Origin: JALYUM01 sp036688685
GTDB taxonomy: Bacteria > Pseudomonadota > Gammaproteobacteria > Burkholderiales > Burkholderiaceae_D
Assembly: GCF_036688685.1 (NCBI RefSeq)
Contig: NZ_JAQQPS010000015.1
Location: 104,338-168,337 of the forward strand
Direction of reading: 5' to 3'
DNA: 64,000 bases
Made by a program: the position numbers and the translations under genes. The notes under the pieces are model-generated. The model was not told the DNA's origin, ran no database searches, and saw only the letters and a list, made by a program, of their open reading frames with translations. This document shows, one piece after another, positions 1 through 8,011 of this stretch (its first letter is position 1; each line of letters begins with the position of its first letter).

Positions 1-726
1 AGCGCGCCTGCCGTGATCGCGCCGGCCACCGTCGTGGCTGCGCCGCCAGCGCGGGTCAAGGTCGTCAAAGCCGAAGCGCCCGTGCGCGCGCCGCGTCGCG
101 TGGCACAGCCCGCAGAGCAGACGGAGAACATCGTTACGCGCAGTACAGCCGCGGCGGCGCCACGCGGCAGTGAAGCCGATTACCGCCGCGCGCTGGCGGA
201 CTTGCAGGATGGGCGTGTGACGGACGCCATCGCCGCGCTGGAACGTGCGCTGCAAACCGACCCGCGCCACGATGCCGCGCGCCAGACCCTGGTCAGCTTG
301 CTGGTCGAAGCCGGCCGCCGCGAGGCGGCGCAGCGCCAGCTGCAACTGGGCCTGGGGCTCGATCCGCGCCAACCGGCCATGGCCATGCTGCTGGCGCGTC
401 TGCAGCTTGAACAGGGCGATGCCGGCGCCGTCGACACCTTGTTGCGTACCTTGCCGTACGCGCAGGGCAATGGCGACTACCAGGCTTTTCTGGCTGGCGT
501 GCTGCAACGCCAGCAGCGCCACGGCGAAGCGGTCGTCCAGTATCAGGCGGCGCTGGCCGCCACGCCGGGCAACCCGATCTGGCTGATGGGGATGGGCATT
601 TCGCTGCAGGCAGAGAAGCGCCTGCCGCAGGCGCTCGCTGCGTTTCAGCAGGCTGATGCCAGCGGCGCGCTGCCGCCGAATCTGCAGGGGTTTGTCGAAC
701 GCAAGGTTCAGCAGTTAAAACAATGA
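1..726 (+). CDS. mshN: MSHA biogenesis protein MshN-like, C-terminal part (5' end outside window)
   Basis: The reading frame is open from the first base, so the true start lies upstream of the window; an internal GTG at 13 is unlikely to be the start. The visible 241 residues begin with an Ala/Pro/Val-rich linker (about residues 1-55) and continue into at least four TPR-like helical repeats up to the end. This linker-plus-TPR layout resembles the periplasmic C-terminal half of MshN, an inner-membrane assembly protein of type IV MSHA pili. The other msh genes would be expected to the left. A hairpin terminator follows about 75 bp after the stop. Another TPR-containing pilus or secretion protein remains possible because the membrane anchor cannot be seen. 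Confidence 0.65.
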   Translation, partial: SAPAVIAPATVVAAPPARVKVVKAEAPVRAPRRVAQPAEQTENIVTRSTAAAAPRGSEADYRRALADLQDGRVTDAIAALERALQTDPRHDAARQTLVSLLVEAGRREAAQRQLQLGLGLDPRQPAMAMLLARLQLEQGDAGAVDTLLRTLPYAQGNGDYQAFLAGVLQRQQRHGEAVVQYQAALAATPGNPIWLMGMGISLQAEKRLPQALAAFQQADASGALPPNLQGFVERKVQQLKQ

Positions 727-800
727 CTTGTCATGAGGGTGAAATGTTCGGGCACTAAGATACGTCTTGTGCATCCGTTCCTCCCAGGGACTGGTTTTTG

Positions 801-833
801 CCCACCGGCTCAACCCCGGTGGGCTTTTTTTTT
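801..833 (+). terminator. Rho-independent terminator of the mshN-like gene
   Basis: An 8-bp perfect stem (CCCACCGG at 801-808 pairing with CCGGTGGG at 816-823) with a 7-nt loop is followed by a C and nine T residues (825-833). It faces the mshN-like gene and ends 1 bp before the stop codon of the convergent aminotransferase gene. Confidence 0.85.
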
Positions 834-834
834 G

Positions 835-1986
835 TCATACGCGCGCGAGGCGCGCGAGGGCCAGTTCGAGGGTCGCATCCTGCTTGGCAAAGCAGAAGCG
901 CACGATGCCCTGTTCCTTGCCGCCGACATAAAACGACGCCAGCGGAATGGCGGCCACTTTGATTTCCGCCGTCAGCCATTTGGCGAATTCCAGCTCCGGC
1001 AAAGGCGAGATGGCGTCGTAGCGCACGCACTGGAAATAGGTGCCGTCGGCCGGCAGTAGCGTGAAGCGCGTGTTGTCCAGACCGGCGCGGAACAGGTCGC
1101 GCTTGTGCTGGTAAAAGGCCGGCAAGTCCAGGTAAGGCTGCGGGTCGGCCATGTAGGCGGCGATCCCGTGCTGCATCGGCGTGTTCACAGTGAACACATT
1201 GTACTGGTGGACCTTGCGCAATTCGGCACTCATGGCCGCCGGCGCGAGGACGTAGCCGACTTTCCAGCCGGTGACGTGGTAGGTTTTGCCGAAACTCGAA
1301 ACCACGAACGCGCGCTCGGCAAGGCGCGCGTGACCCGCTACAGAAACGTGCTGCTGGCCGTCGTAGACCATGTGTTCATAGACTTCGTCGGACAGGATGA
1401 GGATGTCGGTGCCGGCCACGATGTCGGCCAGCGCGTCCAGGTCGGCCTGGCGCAGGATCGCGCCGGTAGGGTTGTGCGGGGAATTGATCACGACCATGCG
1501 CGTGCGCGCGCTGACGGCTGCCGCGACCAGGTCCCACGGCACCGTGAAGCCTTGTTCGCCCAGTTGCATCGATACCGTGACGACCTTGCCGCCGGCCAGC
1601 AAAATGGCCGGAAGATAGCAGTCGTAGGCCGGTTCGATGATGATCACTTCGTCGCCCGGCCCCACGCTGCACAGGATGGCGCACATGATCGCTTCCGAGG
1701 CGCCACTGGTGACCGTGATCTCGGTATGCGGGTCGTAGCGCTTGCCGTACAGGGAATCCACCTTGGCGGCGATTGCGGCGCGCAGGGGTGCCACGCCGGG
1801 CATGGGCGGGTACTGATTCTGGCCGGCCAGCATCGATTGATGCACCAGGTCGACCAGCTGCGGGTCGCAGTGAAAGTCGGGAAAACCCTGGCCCAGGTTG
1901 ACGGCGTCGTGTTCGACGGCCAGGGCGGACATGGTGGAAAAGACGTTGGTGCCGATGGCGGGGAGGCGGGACGGGACGGTGGGCAT
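835..1986 (-). CDS. Methionine aminotransferase (class I/II PLP aminotransferase, YbdL/MtnE type)
   Basis: This 383-residue fold-type I PLP enzyme matches the length and pattern of E. coli YbdL (386 aa), which transaminates methionine and other hydrophobic amino acids to 2-oxo acids. Visible hallmarks are the HNPTG motif (171-175), Asp200 and Tyr203 at the cofactor-binding positions, the SSFGKT segment with the Schiff-base Lys234, and a C-terminal Arg-containing RFCFAK segment that would bind the substrate carboxylate. It may take part in methionine salvage as the final ketomethiobutyrate transaminase, but no other mtn genes are nearby. It is a single gene, convergent with the mshN-like gene and followed upstream by about 180 bp of non-coding DNA that carries a palindromic repeat. 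Confidence 0.85.
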   Translation of the reverse strand: MPTVPSRLPAIGTNVFSTMSALAVEHDAVNLGQGFPDFHCDPQLVDLVHQSMLAGQNQYPPMPGVAPLRAAIAAKVDSLYGKRYDPHTEITVTSGASEAIMCAILCSVGPGDEVIIIEPAYDCYLPAILLAGGKVVTVSMQLGEQGFTVPWDLVAAAVSARTRMVVINSPHNPTGAILRQADLDALADIVAGTDILILSDEVYEHMVYDGQQHVSVAGHARLAERAFVVSSFGKTYHVTGWKVGYVLAPAAMSAELRKVHQYNVFTVNTPMQHGIAAYMADPQPYLDLPAFYQHKRDLFRAGLDNTRFTLLPADGTYFQCVRYDAISPLPELEFAKWLTAEIKVAAIPLASFYVGGKEQGIVRFCFAKQDATLELALARLARV

Positions 1987-2116
1987 GGATTTTTTTGAAT
2001 AGTCTGGTGCGGCTATTCTAGCGCGGCGTTGTCATATTCAGCATCGGTCCGGACTTTCCTACGGATGAAGTTGCGCAGCCAAGCGCTCACGTGCTTCATT
2101 TCATTTCATGCGAAAC

Positions 2117-2145
2117 CGTCATCCCGGCGCAGGCCGGGATCCATG
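2117..2145. repeat. Dispersed palindromic repeat, copy 1
   Basis: The 29-bp element contains the imperfect hairpin ATCCCGGC-GCAG-GCCGGGAT and is followed by CCATG. A second copy in reverse orientation lies at 48934-48962 and differs at only three positions, two of which form a compensated pair within the stem. This resembles the REP-like intergenic palindromes common in betaproteobacteria. It lies in the gap between the aminotransferase and PIN genes. Confidence 0.75.
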
Positions 2146-2168
2146 CTGAGCTTGCAGCACCAACGACC

Positions 2169-2651
2169 TCAAGACACCGACACCTCACCACGGTCTGCGC
2201 CAAACACTTTCAACCACGCCTCCGGAACCATAATCTTGAACATCCCCGCCTGCGCCGTCTTGCGCGCCAGCTTGAGCAAGGCCTTGTCCTTGGTAATCAA
2301 GGTATCGACCGCCGCATCGCGCGCCAGTTCCAGGAATTTCTGGTCGTCGCGATCGGTGCACACGGGCAGGCGCACGCCGCTGACCGGCGGATCGATCACC
2401 GTGATCAGCTGGTCGAAGCGCGCCGCCGCAATGGGCCGCGTCGCCTCGTCCAGCGGCAAGTGGGAATAGTGCAGCACGATCAGGTATTCATCGCGGCAAT
2501 CCGCGCGCGTCACGGCTTGCACCGTGCCGGCTTCGAGCGCAGCGAGGAGCGGCGCCCAGCGCGGATCGTGAAACACGAACAGGTCGAGGCAGACGTTGGT
2601 GTCGAGGATGACGCGTTGTGGTGGAGTAGGAGCAGGTATCATGGTCGCCAT
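2169..2651 (-). CDS. PIN-domain protein (COG1569-like putative toxin/nuclease)
   Basis: The protein of about 160 residues has a PIN domain: the first acidic residue lies in VILDTN near the N-terminus, further acidic residues in TDRDDQKFLELA, and a final one in LITKDKALLKLA. PIN proteins are Mg2+-dependent ribonucleases, often VapC-like toxins. No antitoxin gene is adjacent on either side, so a toxin-antitoxin role is uncertain. The reading frame extends further 5', but that extension would overlap yaaA antisense. ATG codons at 2651 and 2642 are the realistic starts, neither with a strong Shine-Dalgarno. The gene is divergent from yaaA with under 30 bp between starts, so the two promoters must overlap each other's 5' ends. 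Confidence 0.7.
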   Translation of the reverse strand: MATMIPAPTPPQRVILDTNVCLDLFVFHDPRWAPLLAALEAGTVQAVTRADCRDEYLIVLHYSHLPLDEATRPIAAARFDQLITVIDPPVSGVRLPVCTDRDDQKFLELARDAAVDTLITKDKALLKLARKTAQAGMFKIMVPEAWLKVFGADRGEVSVS

Positions 2652-2679
2652 TCTAATTGCTGAGTACTGAACTATCACC

Positions 2680-3450
2680 ATGTTGCTTGTTATTTCGCCC
2701 GCCAAGACGCTCGACCTCACTACGCCGCCCACCACCAAACTGCACAGCACGCCCGATTTCCTGGATCGCTCAGAGAAACTGATCAAGGTATTGCGCACCC
2801 GCTCGCCGGGCGAGATCAGCGAATTGATGGGCATTTCCGACAAACTTGCCGACCTGAACGTCGGCCGCTACGCTGAGTGGCGCACCGACGTCTCCGACGC
2901 GCGCCAGGCGGTGATGTCGTTCGACGGCGACGTCTATGGCGGCCTCGATGCGCGCAGCCTGACCCCGAAGCAGCTGGCTTATACCCAAGAGCACCTGCGC
3001 ATCCTGTCCGGCCTGTACGGGCTGCTGCGCCCGCTCGACTTGATGCACCCGTATCGCCTCGAGATGGGCATCAAGCTGGCCAATCCTGTCGGCAAGGATT
3101 TATACACCTTCTGGGGCGACACCATCACCGAAGCGCTGAACAGGCAAGTCGCGCAGCTTGGGTCCACCGCGCTGGTCAACCTGGCCTCGGAAGAATATTT
3201 TAAATCGGTGCGCCCGAAGTCGCTGGACGTACCGGTGATCACGCCCGTATTTGAGGATTTCAAGAACGGCAAATACAAGATCATCTCGTTCTACGCCAAG
3301 CGCGCGCGCGGGCTGATGGCGCGCTATGCGGCAGTCAAGGGCATCGTCGACCCAGTCAAGCTGAAGCGCTTCGACGTCGATGGCTATGCCTTCGACAAGG
3401 CCGACTCGACTGAAACCAGCTGGGTTTTCCGGCGCAAGCAGGCAGCGTAA
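2680..3450 (+). CDS. yaaA: Peroxide stress protein YaaA (UPF0246/DUF328)
   Basis: The 256-residue protein fits the YaaA family over its whole length (E. coli 258 aa). Family hallmarks seen are MLLVISPAKTLD at the N-terminus, the SGLYGLLRPLDLM segment in the middle, NLASEEYF, and ISFYAKRARG toward the C-terminus. E. coli YaaA is a DNA-binding protein induced through OxyR that lowers damage by limiting free intracellular iron during peroxide stress. No OxyR site can be named here. It is divergently arranged with the PIN gene, and no clear terminator follows it; the inverted repeat at 3485-3540 lies downstream. Confidence 0.93.
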   Translation: MLLVISPAKTLDLTTPPTTKLHSTPDFLDRSEKLIKVLRTRSPGEISELMGISDKLADLNVGRYAEWRTDVSDARQAVMSFDGDVYGGLDARSLTPKQLAYTQEHLRILSGLYGLLRPLDLMHPYRLEMGIKLANPVGKDLYTFWGDTITEALNRQVAQLGSTALVNLASEEYFKSVRPKSLDVPVITPVFEDFKNGKYKIISFYAKRARGLMARYAAVKGIVDPVKLKRFDVDGYAFDKADSTETSWVFRRKQAA

Positions 3451-3484
3451 TCAGCGTCAGGTGTGCCGATATACATAATTTGCA

Positions 3485-3540
3485 GTTAGTTTTACAATAA
3501 AACCGCTGTTAGAAACACGGTTTCGCAGAGTAAAACTAAC
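3485..3540. promoter_or_regulatory. Long nested inverted repeat upstream of the lipoprotein hydrolase gene
   Basis: Perfect 11-bp arms GTTAGTTTTAC (3485-3495) and GTAAAACTAAC (3530-3540) enclose a second pair, AAACCG (3500-3505) and CGGTTT (3518-3523). It ends 29 bp before the start codon at 3570. There is no T-run, so it is not a standard intrinsic terminator. It could be an operator or a structured 5' leader. Confidence 0.55.
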
Positions 3541-3569
3541 CATGCACATTAAAATAACGGAGACATCTG

Positions 3570-5018
3570 ATGACCCATCGCTTGTTTGCACTTCCCATCC
3601 TTGCCGCCTGCGCCCTCGTGGCCTGCGGCGGCGGCAATGACGACGTGCGCGTCGACACCACCCCTGAAGCCCAGCGCCCGCAGGACACGCGCCTGTTTGC
3701 CGCCGTCCAGACCGGCAATACCTTTGCCGCCATGGCCGGCGTGCCGGAAACCGACCGCTGGGCCGGCATCCTGAAGGGCGCGGCTTACCAGGTCGAAGTG
3801 CCCAAAAACTGGAACGGCATGCTGGTCATGTACGCCCACGGCTACGCCGGCACGGGCGAGGCCCTGACCGTGGCGCCGCCGGCCATCCGGCGCTATCTGC
3901 TCAGCCAGGGCTATGCCTGGGCGGCGTCGAGCTACAGCAAGAATTACTACGATGTGCGCGCCGGCGTCGAGGACACCAATGCGCTGGCCCTGGCATTTAA
4001 CGACATCGCGCGCCAGAACGGCAGAAATGTGTCGGCGCCATCGAAGGTGTATATCACCGGCGTCTCGATGGGCGGGCACATCACGGCCGCCGCGGTGGAT
4101 GAAGAAAACATCCGCAGCGCCAACAACCGCATCCGCTATGCCGGCGCCGTGCCGATGTGCGGCGTACTGGGCGACACCGAGCTGTTCGATTATTTCGCCG
4201 CCTACCAGACCGCCGCCCAGCAGGAGGCCGGCCTCCCGGCCACCAGTTGGCCGCCAGCGAACTGGAACACCATCGGGCCGCAGGTGCAAGCCAGATTGTT
4301 CAGCAGTTTTCCGGGAGGCAGCACGCCGACGGCGGCCGCCGTGCCCACCGCCCAGGGCCAGCGCCTGAAGGCCATCGTGCAAAACCTCACCGGTGGCACG
4401 CGTCCCTTGTTCGATTTCGCCTACGCCGGCGCGCTGCAGGCGACCGTCTGGGGCGTGTTCGGGCGCGACGGCAAGTTGCAGGGCATCCTCAACGAGGACG
4501 TGAACACGAGCAGAGACACGGTGTTCCAGTTCGACGCCAATGCGGCGCTCACCAGCGACGAGCAAGCCTTCAATGCCACCATCTTCCGGGTCCAGGCAAC
4601 GCCGGACGCCAACCGCCTGCGCCGCGACGGCCTGCGCTGGGTGCCCAAAACGAACGCGCAAATTTCCGTGCCGATGGTCACGATCCACACGCTGGGCGAT
4701 ATGTACGTGCCGTTCAGCATGGAGCAGATCTATAAACGCCGGGCCGACAAGCTGGGCACCTCGAATCTGCTGGTGCAGCGCGCCATCCGCGGCATCAGCC
4801 ACTGCGATTTCACGGTGGCGGAACAGGCATCCGCATTCGACGCGATGGTCAAGTGGGAACAAACCGGGGTAAAACCGGCGGGTGACGAGGTGCTGGCGCC
4901 GGCCACGGTGGCCGATCCGCAATACGGCTGCAAATTCACCGACAACACGGTGGGGCCGGACGACAGCGCCGCTACCGGCCGCACCCGCGCCGCGCTGCCG
5001 GCCTGCGCAGCGAAATAA
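3570..5018 (+). CDS. Secreted lipoprotein alpha/beta-hydrolase (esterase-like)
   Basis: The 482-residue protein starts with a lipoprotein signal: a hydrophobic stretch followed by the lipobox ALVAC with Cys19 as the lipid-attachment site. The mature part has the alpha/beta-hydrolase nucleophile elbow GVSMGG (Ser166), a candidate acid in HTLGDMYVP and a candidate base His in GISHCDF. It is probably an outer-membrane-anchored or periplasmic esterase or peptidase-like hydrolase; the substrate cannot be read from the sequence. A GGAG Shine-Dalgarno lies 8 nt before the ATG. It stands alone, with a nested inverted repeat just upstream and a shared bidirectional terminator downstream. Confidence 0.8.
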   Translation: MTHRLFALPILAACALVACGGGNDDVRVDTTPEAQRPQDTRLFAAVQTGNTFAAMAGVPETDRWAGILKGAAYQVEVPKNWNGMLVMYAHGYAGTGEALTVAPPAIRRYLLSQGYAWAASSYSKNYYDVRAGVEDTNALALAFNDIARQNGRNVSAPSKVYITGVSMGGHITAAAVDEENIRSANNRIRYAGAVPMCGVLGDTELFDYFAAYQTAAQQEAGLPATSWPPANWNTIGPQVQARLFSSFPGGSTPTAAAVPTAQGQRLKAIVQNLTGGTRPLFDFAYAGALQATVWGVFGRDGKLQGILNEDVNTSRDTVFQFDANAALTSDEQAFNATIFRVQATPDANRLRRDGLRWVPKTNAQISVPMVTIHTLGDMYVPFSMEQIYKRRADKLGTSNLLVQRAIRGISHCDFTVAEQASAFDAMVKWEQTGVKPAGDEVLAPATVADPQYGCKFTDNTVGPDDSAATGRTRAALPACAAK

Positions 5019-5023
5019 GGGCG

Positions 5024-5053
5024 TAAAAAAAGCGGAACCGAGGTTCCGCTTTC
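5024..5053. terminator. Bidirectional terminator between the hydrolase gene and bamD
   Basis: A perfect 9-bp stem, AGCGGAACC (5031-5039) with GGTTCCGCT (5042-5050), has an A-run on its left (T-run for the minus strand) and a TTCTGCTTT stretch on its right. It serves both convergent genes, most strongly the minus-strand bamD. Confidence 0.85.
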
Positions 5054-5057
5054 TGCT

Positions 5058-5897
5058 TTATTTGATGGCGTCTTTCGGCGCAGCGCGCGCGCCGGACTTG
5101 GCCCAGAATTGCCACCATGGCGCATCACGACCGGCGCCGCCGCCCATGAAGCGGCTGTCCGGATAATTCTTCACGAACACGCGGCGGGTGTCGTCGCGCA
5201 GTTCAGGCATGCCCAGCTTGTCGTAGCTCTGGATCATGATGAACAGCGCTTCTTCGGTGGCCGGCGATTCGGCGTAGTCCTTGACGGCGCCTTGGGCCCG
5301 GTTCAGCGCGGCCAGGAAGGCGCCACGGCGATAGTAATAGCTCGCCACGTGCACTTCATAGTTGGCCATCGCATTGATCAGGTAGTTCAGGCGCGCGATC
5401 GCGTCCGGTGCGTATTTGCTGTTCGGGAATTTATCGACCAGTACCTTGAAGGCAGCGAACGATTCGCGCGTCGCTTTCGGATCGCGTTCGGTCGGGTCCT
5501 GGGTGTAGACAAAATTCAGGAAGCCAAGCTGGTCATTAAAATTGACCAGGCCGCGCAGGTAATACATATAGTCGACGTTCGGATGGTTCGGGTGCAGCTT
5601 GATGAAGCGCTCCACCGCTGCCAGCGCCTGGGCCTGGTCCTGCGACTTGTAGTAGGCGTAGGCAATTTCCATCTGCGCCTGCGTGGCGTAGGTGCCAAAC
5701 GGGTAGCTCGACTCGAGGCGCTCGAACAGCTTGATTGCGGCCTCATAGTGTTGGCCCGCCATTTCCTCGCGCGCCTCCGAGTATAATTTGGTCGCCGACC
5801 AGTTTTTGGTTTCGTCGGGTTTATCGCCGAACACGCCGCACGCAGTGATGCTCAACAGAGTCAGTGCGGCCAGCAGGAGAGACAGTTTTTTTTGCAT
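5058..5897 (-). CDS. bamD: Outer membrane assembly factor BamD (lipoprotein)
   Basis: BamD is the essential lipoprotein partner of BamA in the complex that inserts beta-barrel proteins into the outer membrane. The 279-residue product has a signal peptide ending in the lipobox SITAC (Cys20) and then tandem TPR helices. Family segments such as SYPFGTYATQAQ, NVDYMYYLRGL, TQDPTERDP and FPNSKYAPDA are present. I chose the ATG at 5897; a TTG at 5909 would add four residues and looks less likely. It is divergent from rluD, the common betaproteobacterial arrangement, so both promoters must share the roughly 110 bp between them. Confidence 0.95.
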   Translation of the reverse strand: MQKKLSLLLAALTLLSITACGVFGDKPDETKNWSATKLYSEAREEMAGQHYEAAIKLFERLESSYPFGTYATQAQMEIAYAYYKSQDQAQALAAVERFIKLHPNHPNVDYMYYLRGLVNFNDQLGFLNFVYTQDPTERDPKATRESFAAFKVLVDKFPNSKYAPDAIARLNYLINAMANYEVHVASYYYRRGAFLAALNRAQGAVKDYAESPATEEALFIMIQSYDKLGMPELRDDTRRVFVKNYPDSRFMGGGAGRDAPWWQFWAKSGARAAPKDAIK

Positions 5898-6008
5898 AGC
5901 GTTTTGCAAGAAAGTTTTACCAAGATTTTACGAAGGCTGATTATAGCCGATGGGACTGATGTGACCTTACCTACAACGCCGATTTCGGTGGATTTACCAA
6001 GTTTAACG

Positions 6009-7004
6009 ATGGACGTCGATATCGACGACGAGATCGAGATCGATTTCGGCGCCGGCCATGGCATCGACCTGTCGCCGATTCACCTGCAACTGACGCCGGA
6101 CGCCTGCGGCCAGCGCCTCGACAAAGTTGTCGCTGGCCTGGTGCCGCAATTTTCGCGCAGCCGCCTGCAGCTGTGGTTCGACGGCGGCCACATCCTCGTC
6201 GACGGCAAGACCGCGCGCGGCAAGGACACGGCGTATGGCGACGAAAGCATCGTCGTCGCGCCCCAGGAAGCACCGGAAGACACGGCGTTCACGCCGGAAA
6301 AGATGGACCTGAATATCATCTACGAAGATGACCACATCCTGGTGATCAACAAGCCAGCCGGCCTGGTGGTGCACCCGGGCGCCGGCAACTGGTCTGGCAC
6401 CATGCTCAACGGTTTATTGCACCACGCGCCGCAGCTGACCAGCGTCCCGCGCGCCGGCATCGTGCACCGGCTGGACAAGGACACCAGCGGTTTGATGGTG
6501 GTTGGCAAAACGCTGGCCGCCCAGACCGATCTGGTGCGCCAGCTGCAAGCGCGTACCGTCAAGCGCGAATACTTTGCGCTGGTGTGGGGCACGCCGCAAT
6601 TGTCTGGCACCATCGACGCGTCGATGGGCCGGCACCCGAAAGACCGCATCAAGATGGCCGTATCGACCAGCATGTCGAGCAAGCCGGCCATCACCCATTA
6701 CCAGCGCATTGAATCGGGTTTACTCGACCGCCGCCCGGTGACACTGGTGCAGTGTAATTTGGAAACCGGCCGCACCCACCAGATCCGCGTCCACATGCAA
6801 CACCTGGGGTTCGCGCTGGTGGGCGATTCGACCTACGGCAAGCAACACCTGACGCCAGTCTTCGGCCGCCAGGCGCTGCAGGCACGCCGCCTCGGCCTGG
6901 TGCATCCGGCCACGGGTGTTGCCTGCGAATGGATCGTGCCGCTGGCCGACGATTTCGCCGAGCTGATCGCCAAAGCTGGCATTCCGGAACCGGAAGCGGT
7001 GTAA
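6009..7004 (+). CDS. rluD: 23S rRNA pseudouridine synthase RluD
   Basis: RluD makes the pseudouridines at positions 1911, 1915 and 1917 (E. coli numbering) of helix 69 in 23S rRNA. An N-terminal S4-like RNA-binding domain (CGQRLDKVV onward) precedes the catalytic domain with the HRLDKDTSGL motif; the catalytic Asp is residue 156 with this start. The ETGRTHQIRVH motif is also present. With the ATG at 6009 the protein is 331 aa, near the E. coli 326; an upstream GTG at 5961 would add 16 residues. Its stop codon overlaps the start of pgeF by one base (TAATG), so the two are translationally coupled. Confidence 0.93.
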   Translation: MDVDIDDEIEIDFGAGHGIDLSPIHLQLTPDACGQRLDKVVAGLVPQFSRSRLQLWFDGGHILVDGKTARGKDTAYGDESIVVAPQEAPEDTAFTPEKMDLNIIYEDDHILVINKPAGLVVHPGAGNWSGTMLNGLLHHAPQLTSVPRAGIVHRLDKDTSGLMVVGKTLAAQTDLVRQLQARTVKREYFALVWGTPQLSGTIDASMGRHPKDRIKMAVSTSMSSKPAITHYQRIESGLLDRRPVTLVQCNLETGRTHQIRVHMQHLGFALVGDSTYGKQHLTPVFGRQALQARRLGLVHPATGVACEWIVPLADDFAELIAKAGIPEPEAV

Positions 7005-7741
7005 TGACGCCGCACTGGCCCGATTTACCACCCAATGTCAACGCCCTGGCGACGACCAGGGTGGGCGGCGTCAGCGTGGCGCCCTATGATGACGGCCACG
7101 GTGGCGGCGGGTTCAATCTCGGTACCCACGTGGGCGACGATCCTGCTTCGGTGGCGCGCAACCGGGCACTGGTGCCGGGCCATCCGGCCTGGCTGGCGCA
7201 GGTGCACGGTGTCACGGTGGTCGATGCGGCCACGGTCGGCGTCAGCGCGCCGGAGGCCGACGCCAGTATCGCCACGCAAGCCGGCGTCGCCTGCGCCATC
7301 ATGACGGCCGATTGCCTGCCCGTGCTGTTTGCGGACATGCAGGGCAAGGTGGTCGGCGGCGCACATGCCGGCTGGCGCGGCCTGGCGGCCGGTGTGCTGG
7401 GCGCCACGGTGCGCGCGATGCGCAGCGCCGGCGCCGGCGAGATCACCGCCTGGCTGGGGCCGGCCATCGGTCCCGCGGCGTTTGAAGTAGGGGAGGATGT
7501 ACGCGCGACGTTTCTCGCCGCTGTGACCGGCGCGCAAGATGCATTCAAGCACTATCCTGGGCGTCCGGGCAAGTATCTGGCCGACATGAACATGCTGGCC
7601 AGGATGCTGCTGGCAGCCGACGGCGTCACACGCGTCTGGGGCGGTGAGCACTGCACCGTCACCGAAGCCGAGCTGTTTTATTCCTACCGCAGGGATGGCA
7701 TCACAGGCCGGCAAGCCAGTTTGATCTGGATCAACTCATAA
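7004..7741 (+). CDS. pgeF: Peptidoglycan editing factor PgeF / purine nucleoside phosphorylase (YfiH, DUF152)
   Basis: This 245-residue protein belongs to the laccase-like DUF152 family. The conserved metal-site segments TADCLPVLFAD and GAHAGWRG and the C-terminal CTVTEAELFYSYRRDG with its conserved Cys are all visible. E. coli YfiH edits wrongly built peptidoglycan precursors, and family members also show purine nucleoside phosphorylase or adenosine deaminase activity. The ATG at 7004 shares a base with the rluD stop codon, the usual neighbour in proteobacteria. Its stop abuts the stop of the convergent small membrane protein gene with no intervening base. Confidence 0.93.
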   Translation: MTPHWPDLPPNVNALATTRVGGVSVAPYDDGHGGGGFNLGTHVGDDPASVARNRALVPGHPAWLAQVHGVTVVDAATVGVSAPEADASIATQAGVACAIMTADCLPVLFADMQGKVVGGAHAGWRGLAAGVLGATVRAMRSAGAGEITAWLGPAIGPAAFEVGEDVRATFLAAVTGAQDAFKHYPGRPGKYLADMNMLARMLLAADGVTRVWGGEHCTVTEAELFYSYRRDGITGRQASLIWINS

Positions 7742-7966
7742 TCAAAGCCGCGGTTCATCGCGGCGGTCTCCATTCTTCCGCACCATTTTCTCGACGCGCT
7801 CCTTGTGCCGCGCACGCCTGCCTTTCGCGCCAAAAAAGTACGAAAGTAGCGATAATGGCAGCACGCCAAAAAACAGCAGCGTCAGGACGCCGCCGAGCAC
7901 CGAACTTTCGGTGGCGGCCATCAATACCACGACGTACATCCAGGCGATGGCAACGATCCACATCAT
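7742..7966 (-). CDS. Small two-helix membrane protein, function unknown
   Basis: The 74-residue product has two hydrophobic helices (about residues 3-20 and 23-46) and a strongly basic, Arg/Lys-rich tail from residue 47. I do not recognise a named family. Tandem ATGs at 7966 and 7963 are possible starts, with an AAGGGG about 10 nt upstream. It is convergent with pgeF (stops adjacent) and divergent from phaC, leaving only 45 bp between starts. Codon use matches the neighbours, which supports a real gene. Confidence 0.65.
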   Translation of the reverse strand: MMWIVAIAWMYVVVLMAATESSVLGGVLTLLFFGVLPLSLLSYFFGAKGRRARHKERVEKMVRKNGDRRDEPRL

Positions 7967-8011
7967 TTTGTCTTTGCCCCTTATCCTTGATTAATCACGC
8001 AATTTTAACCA

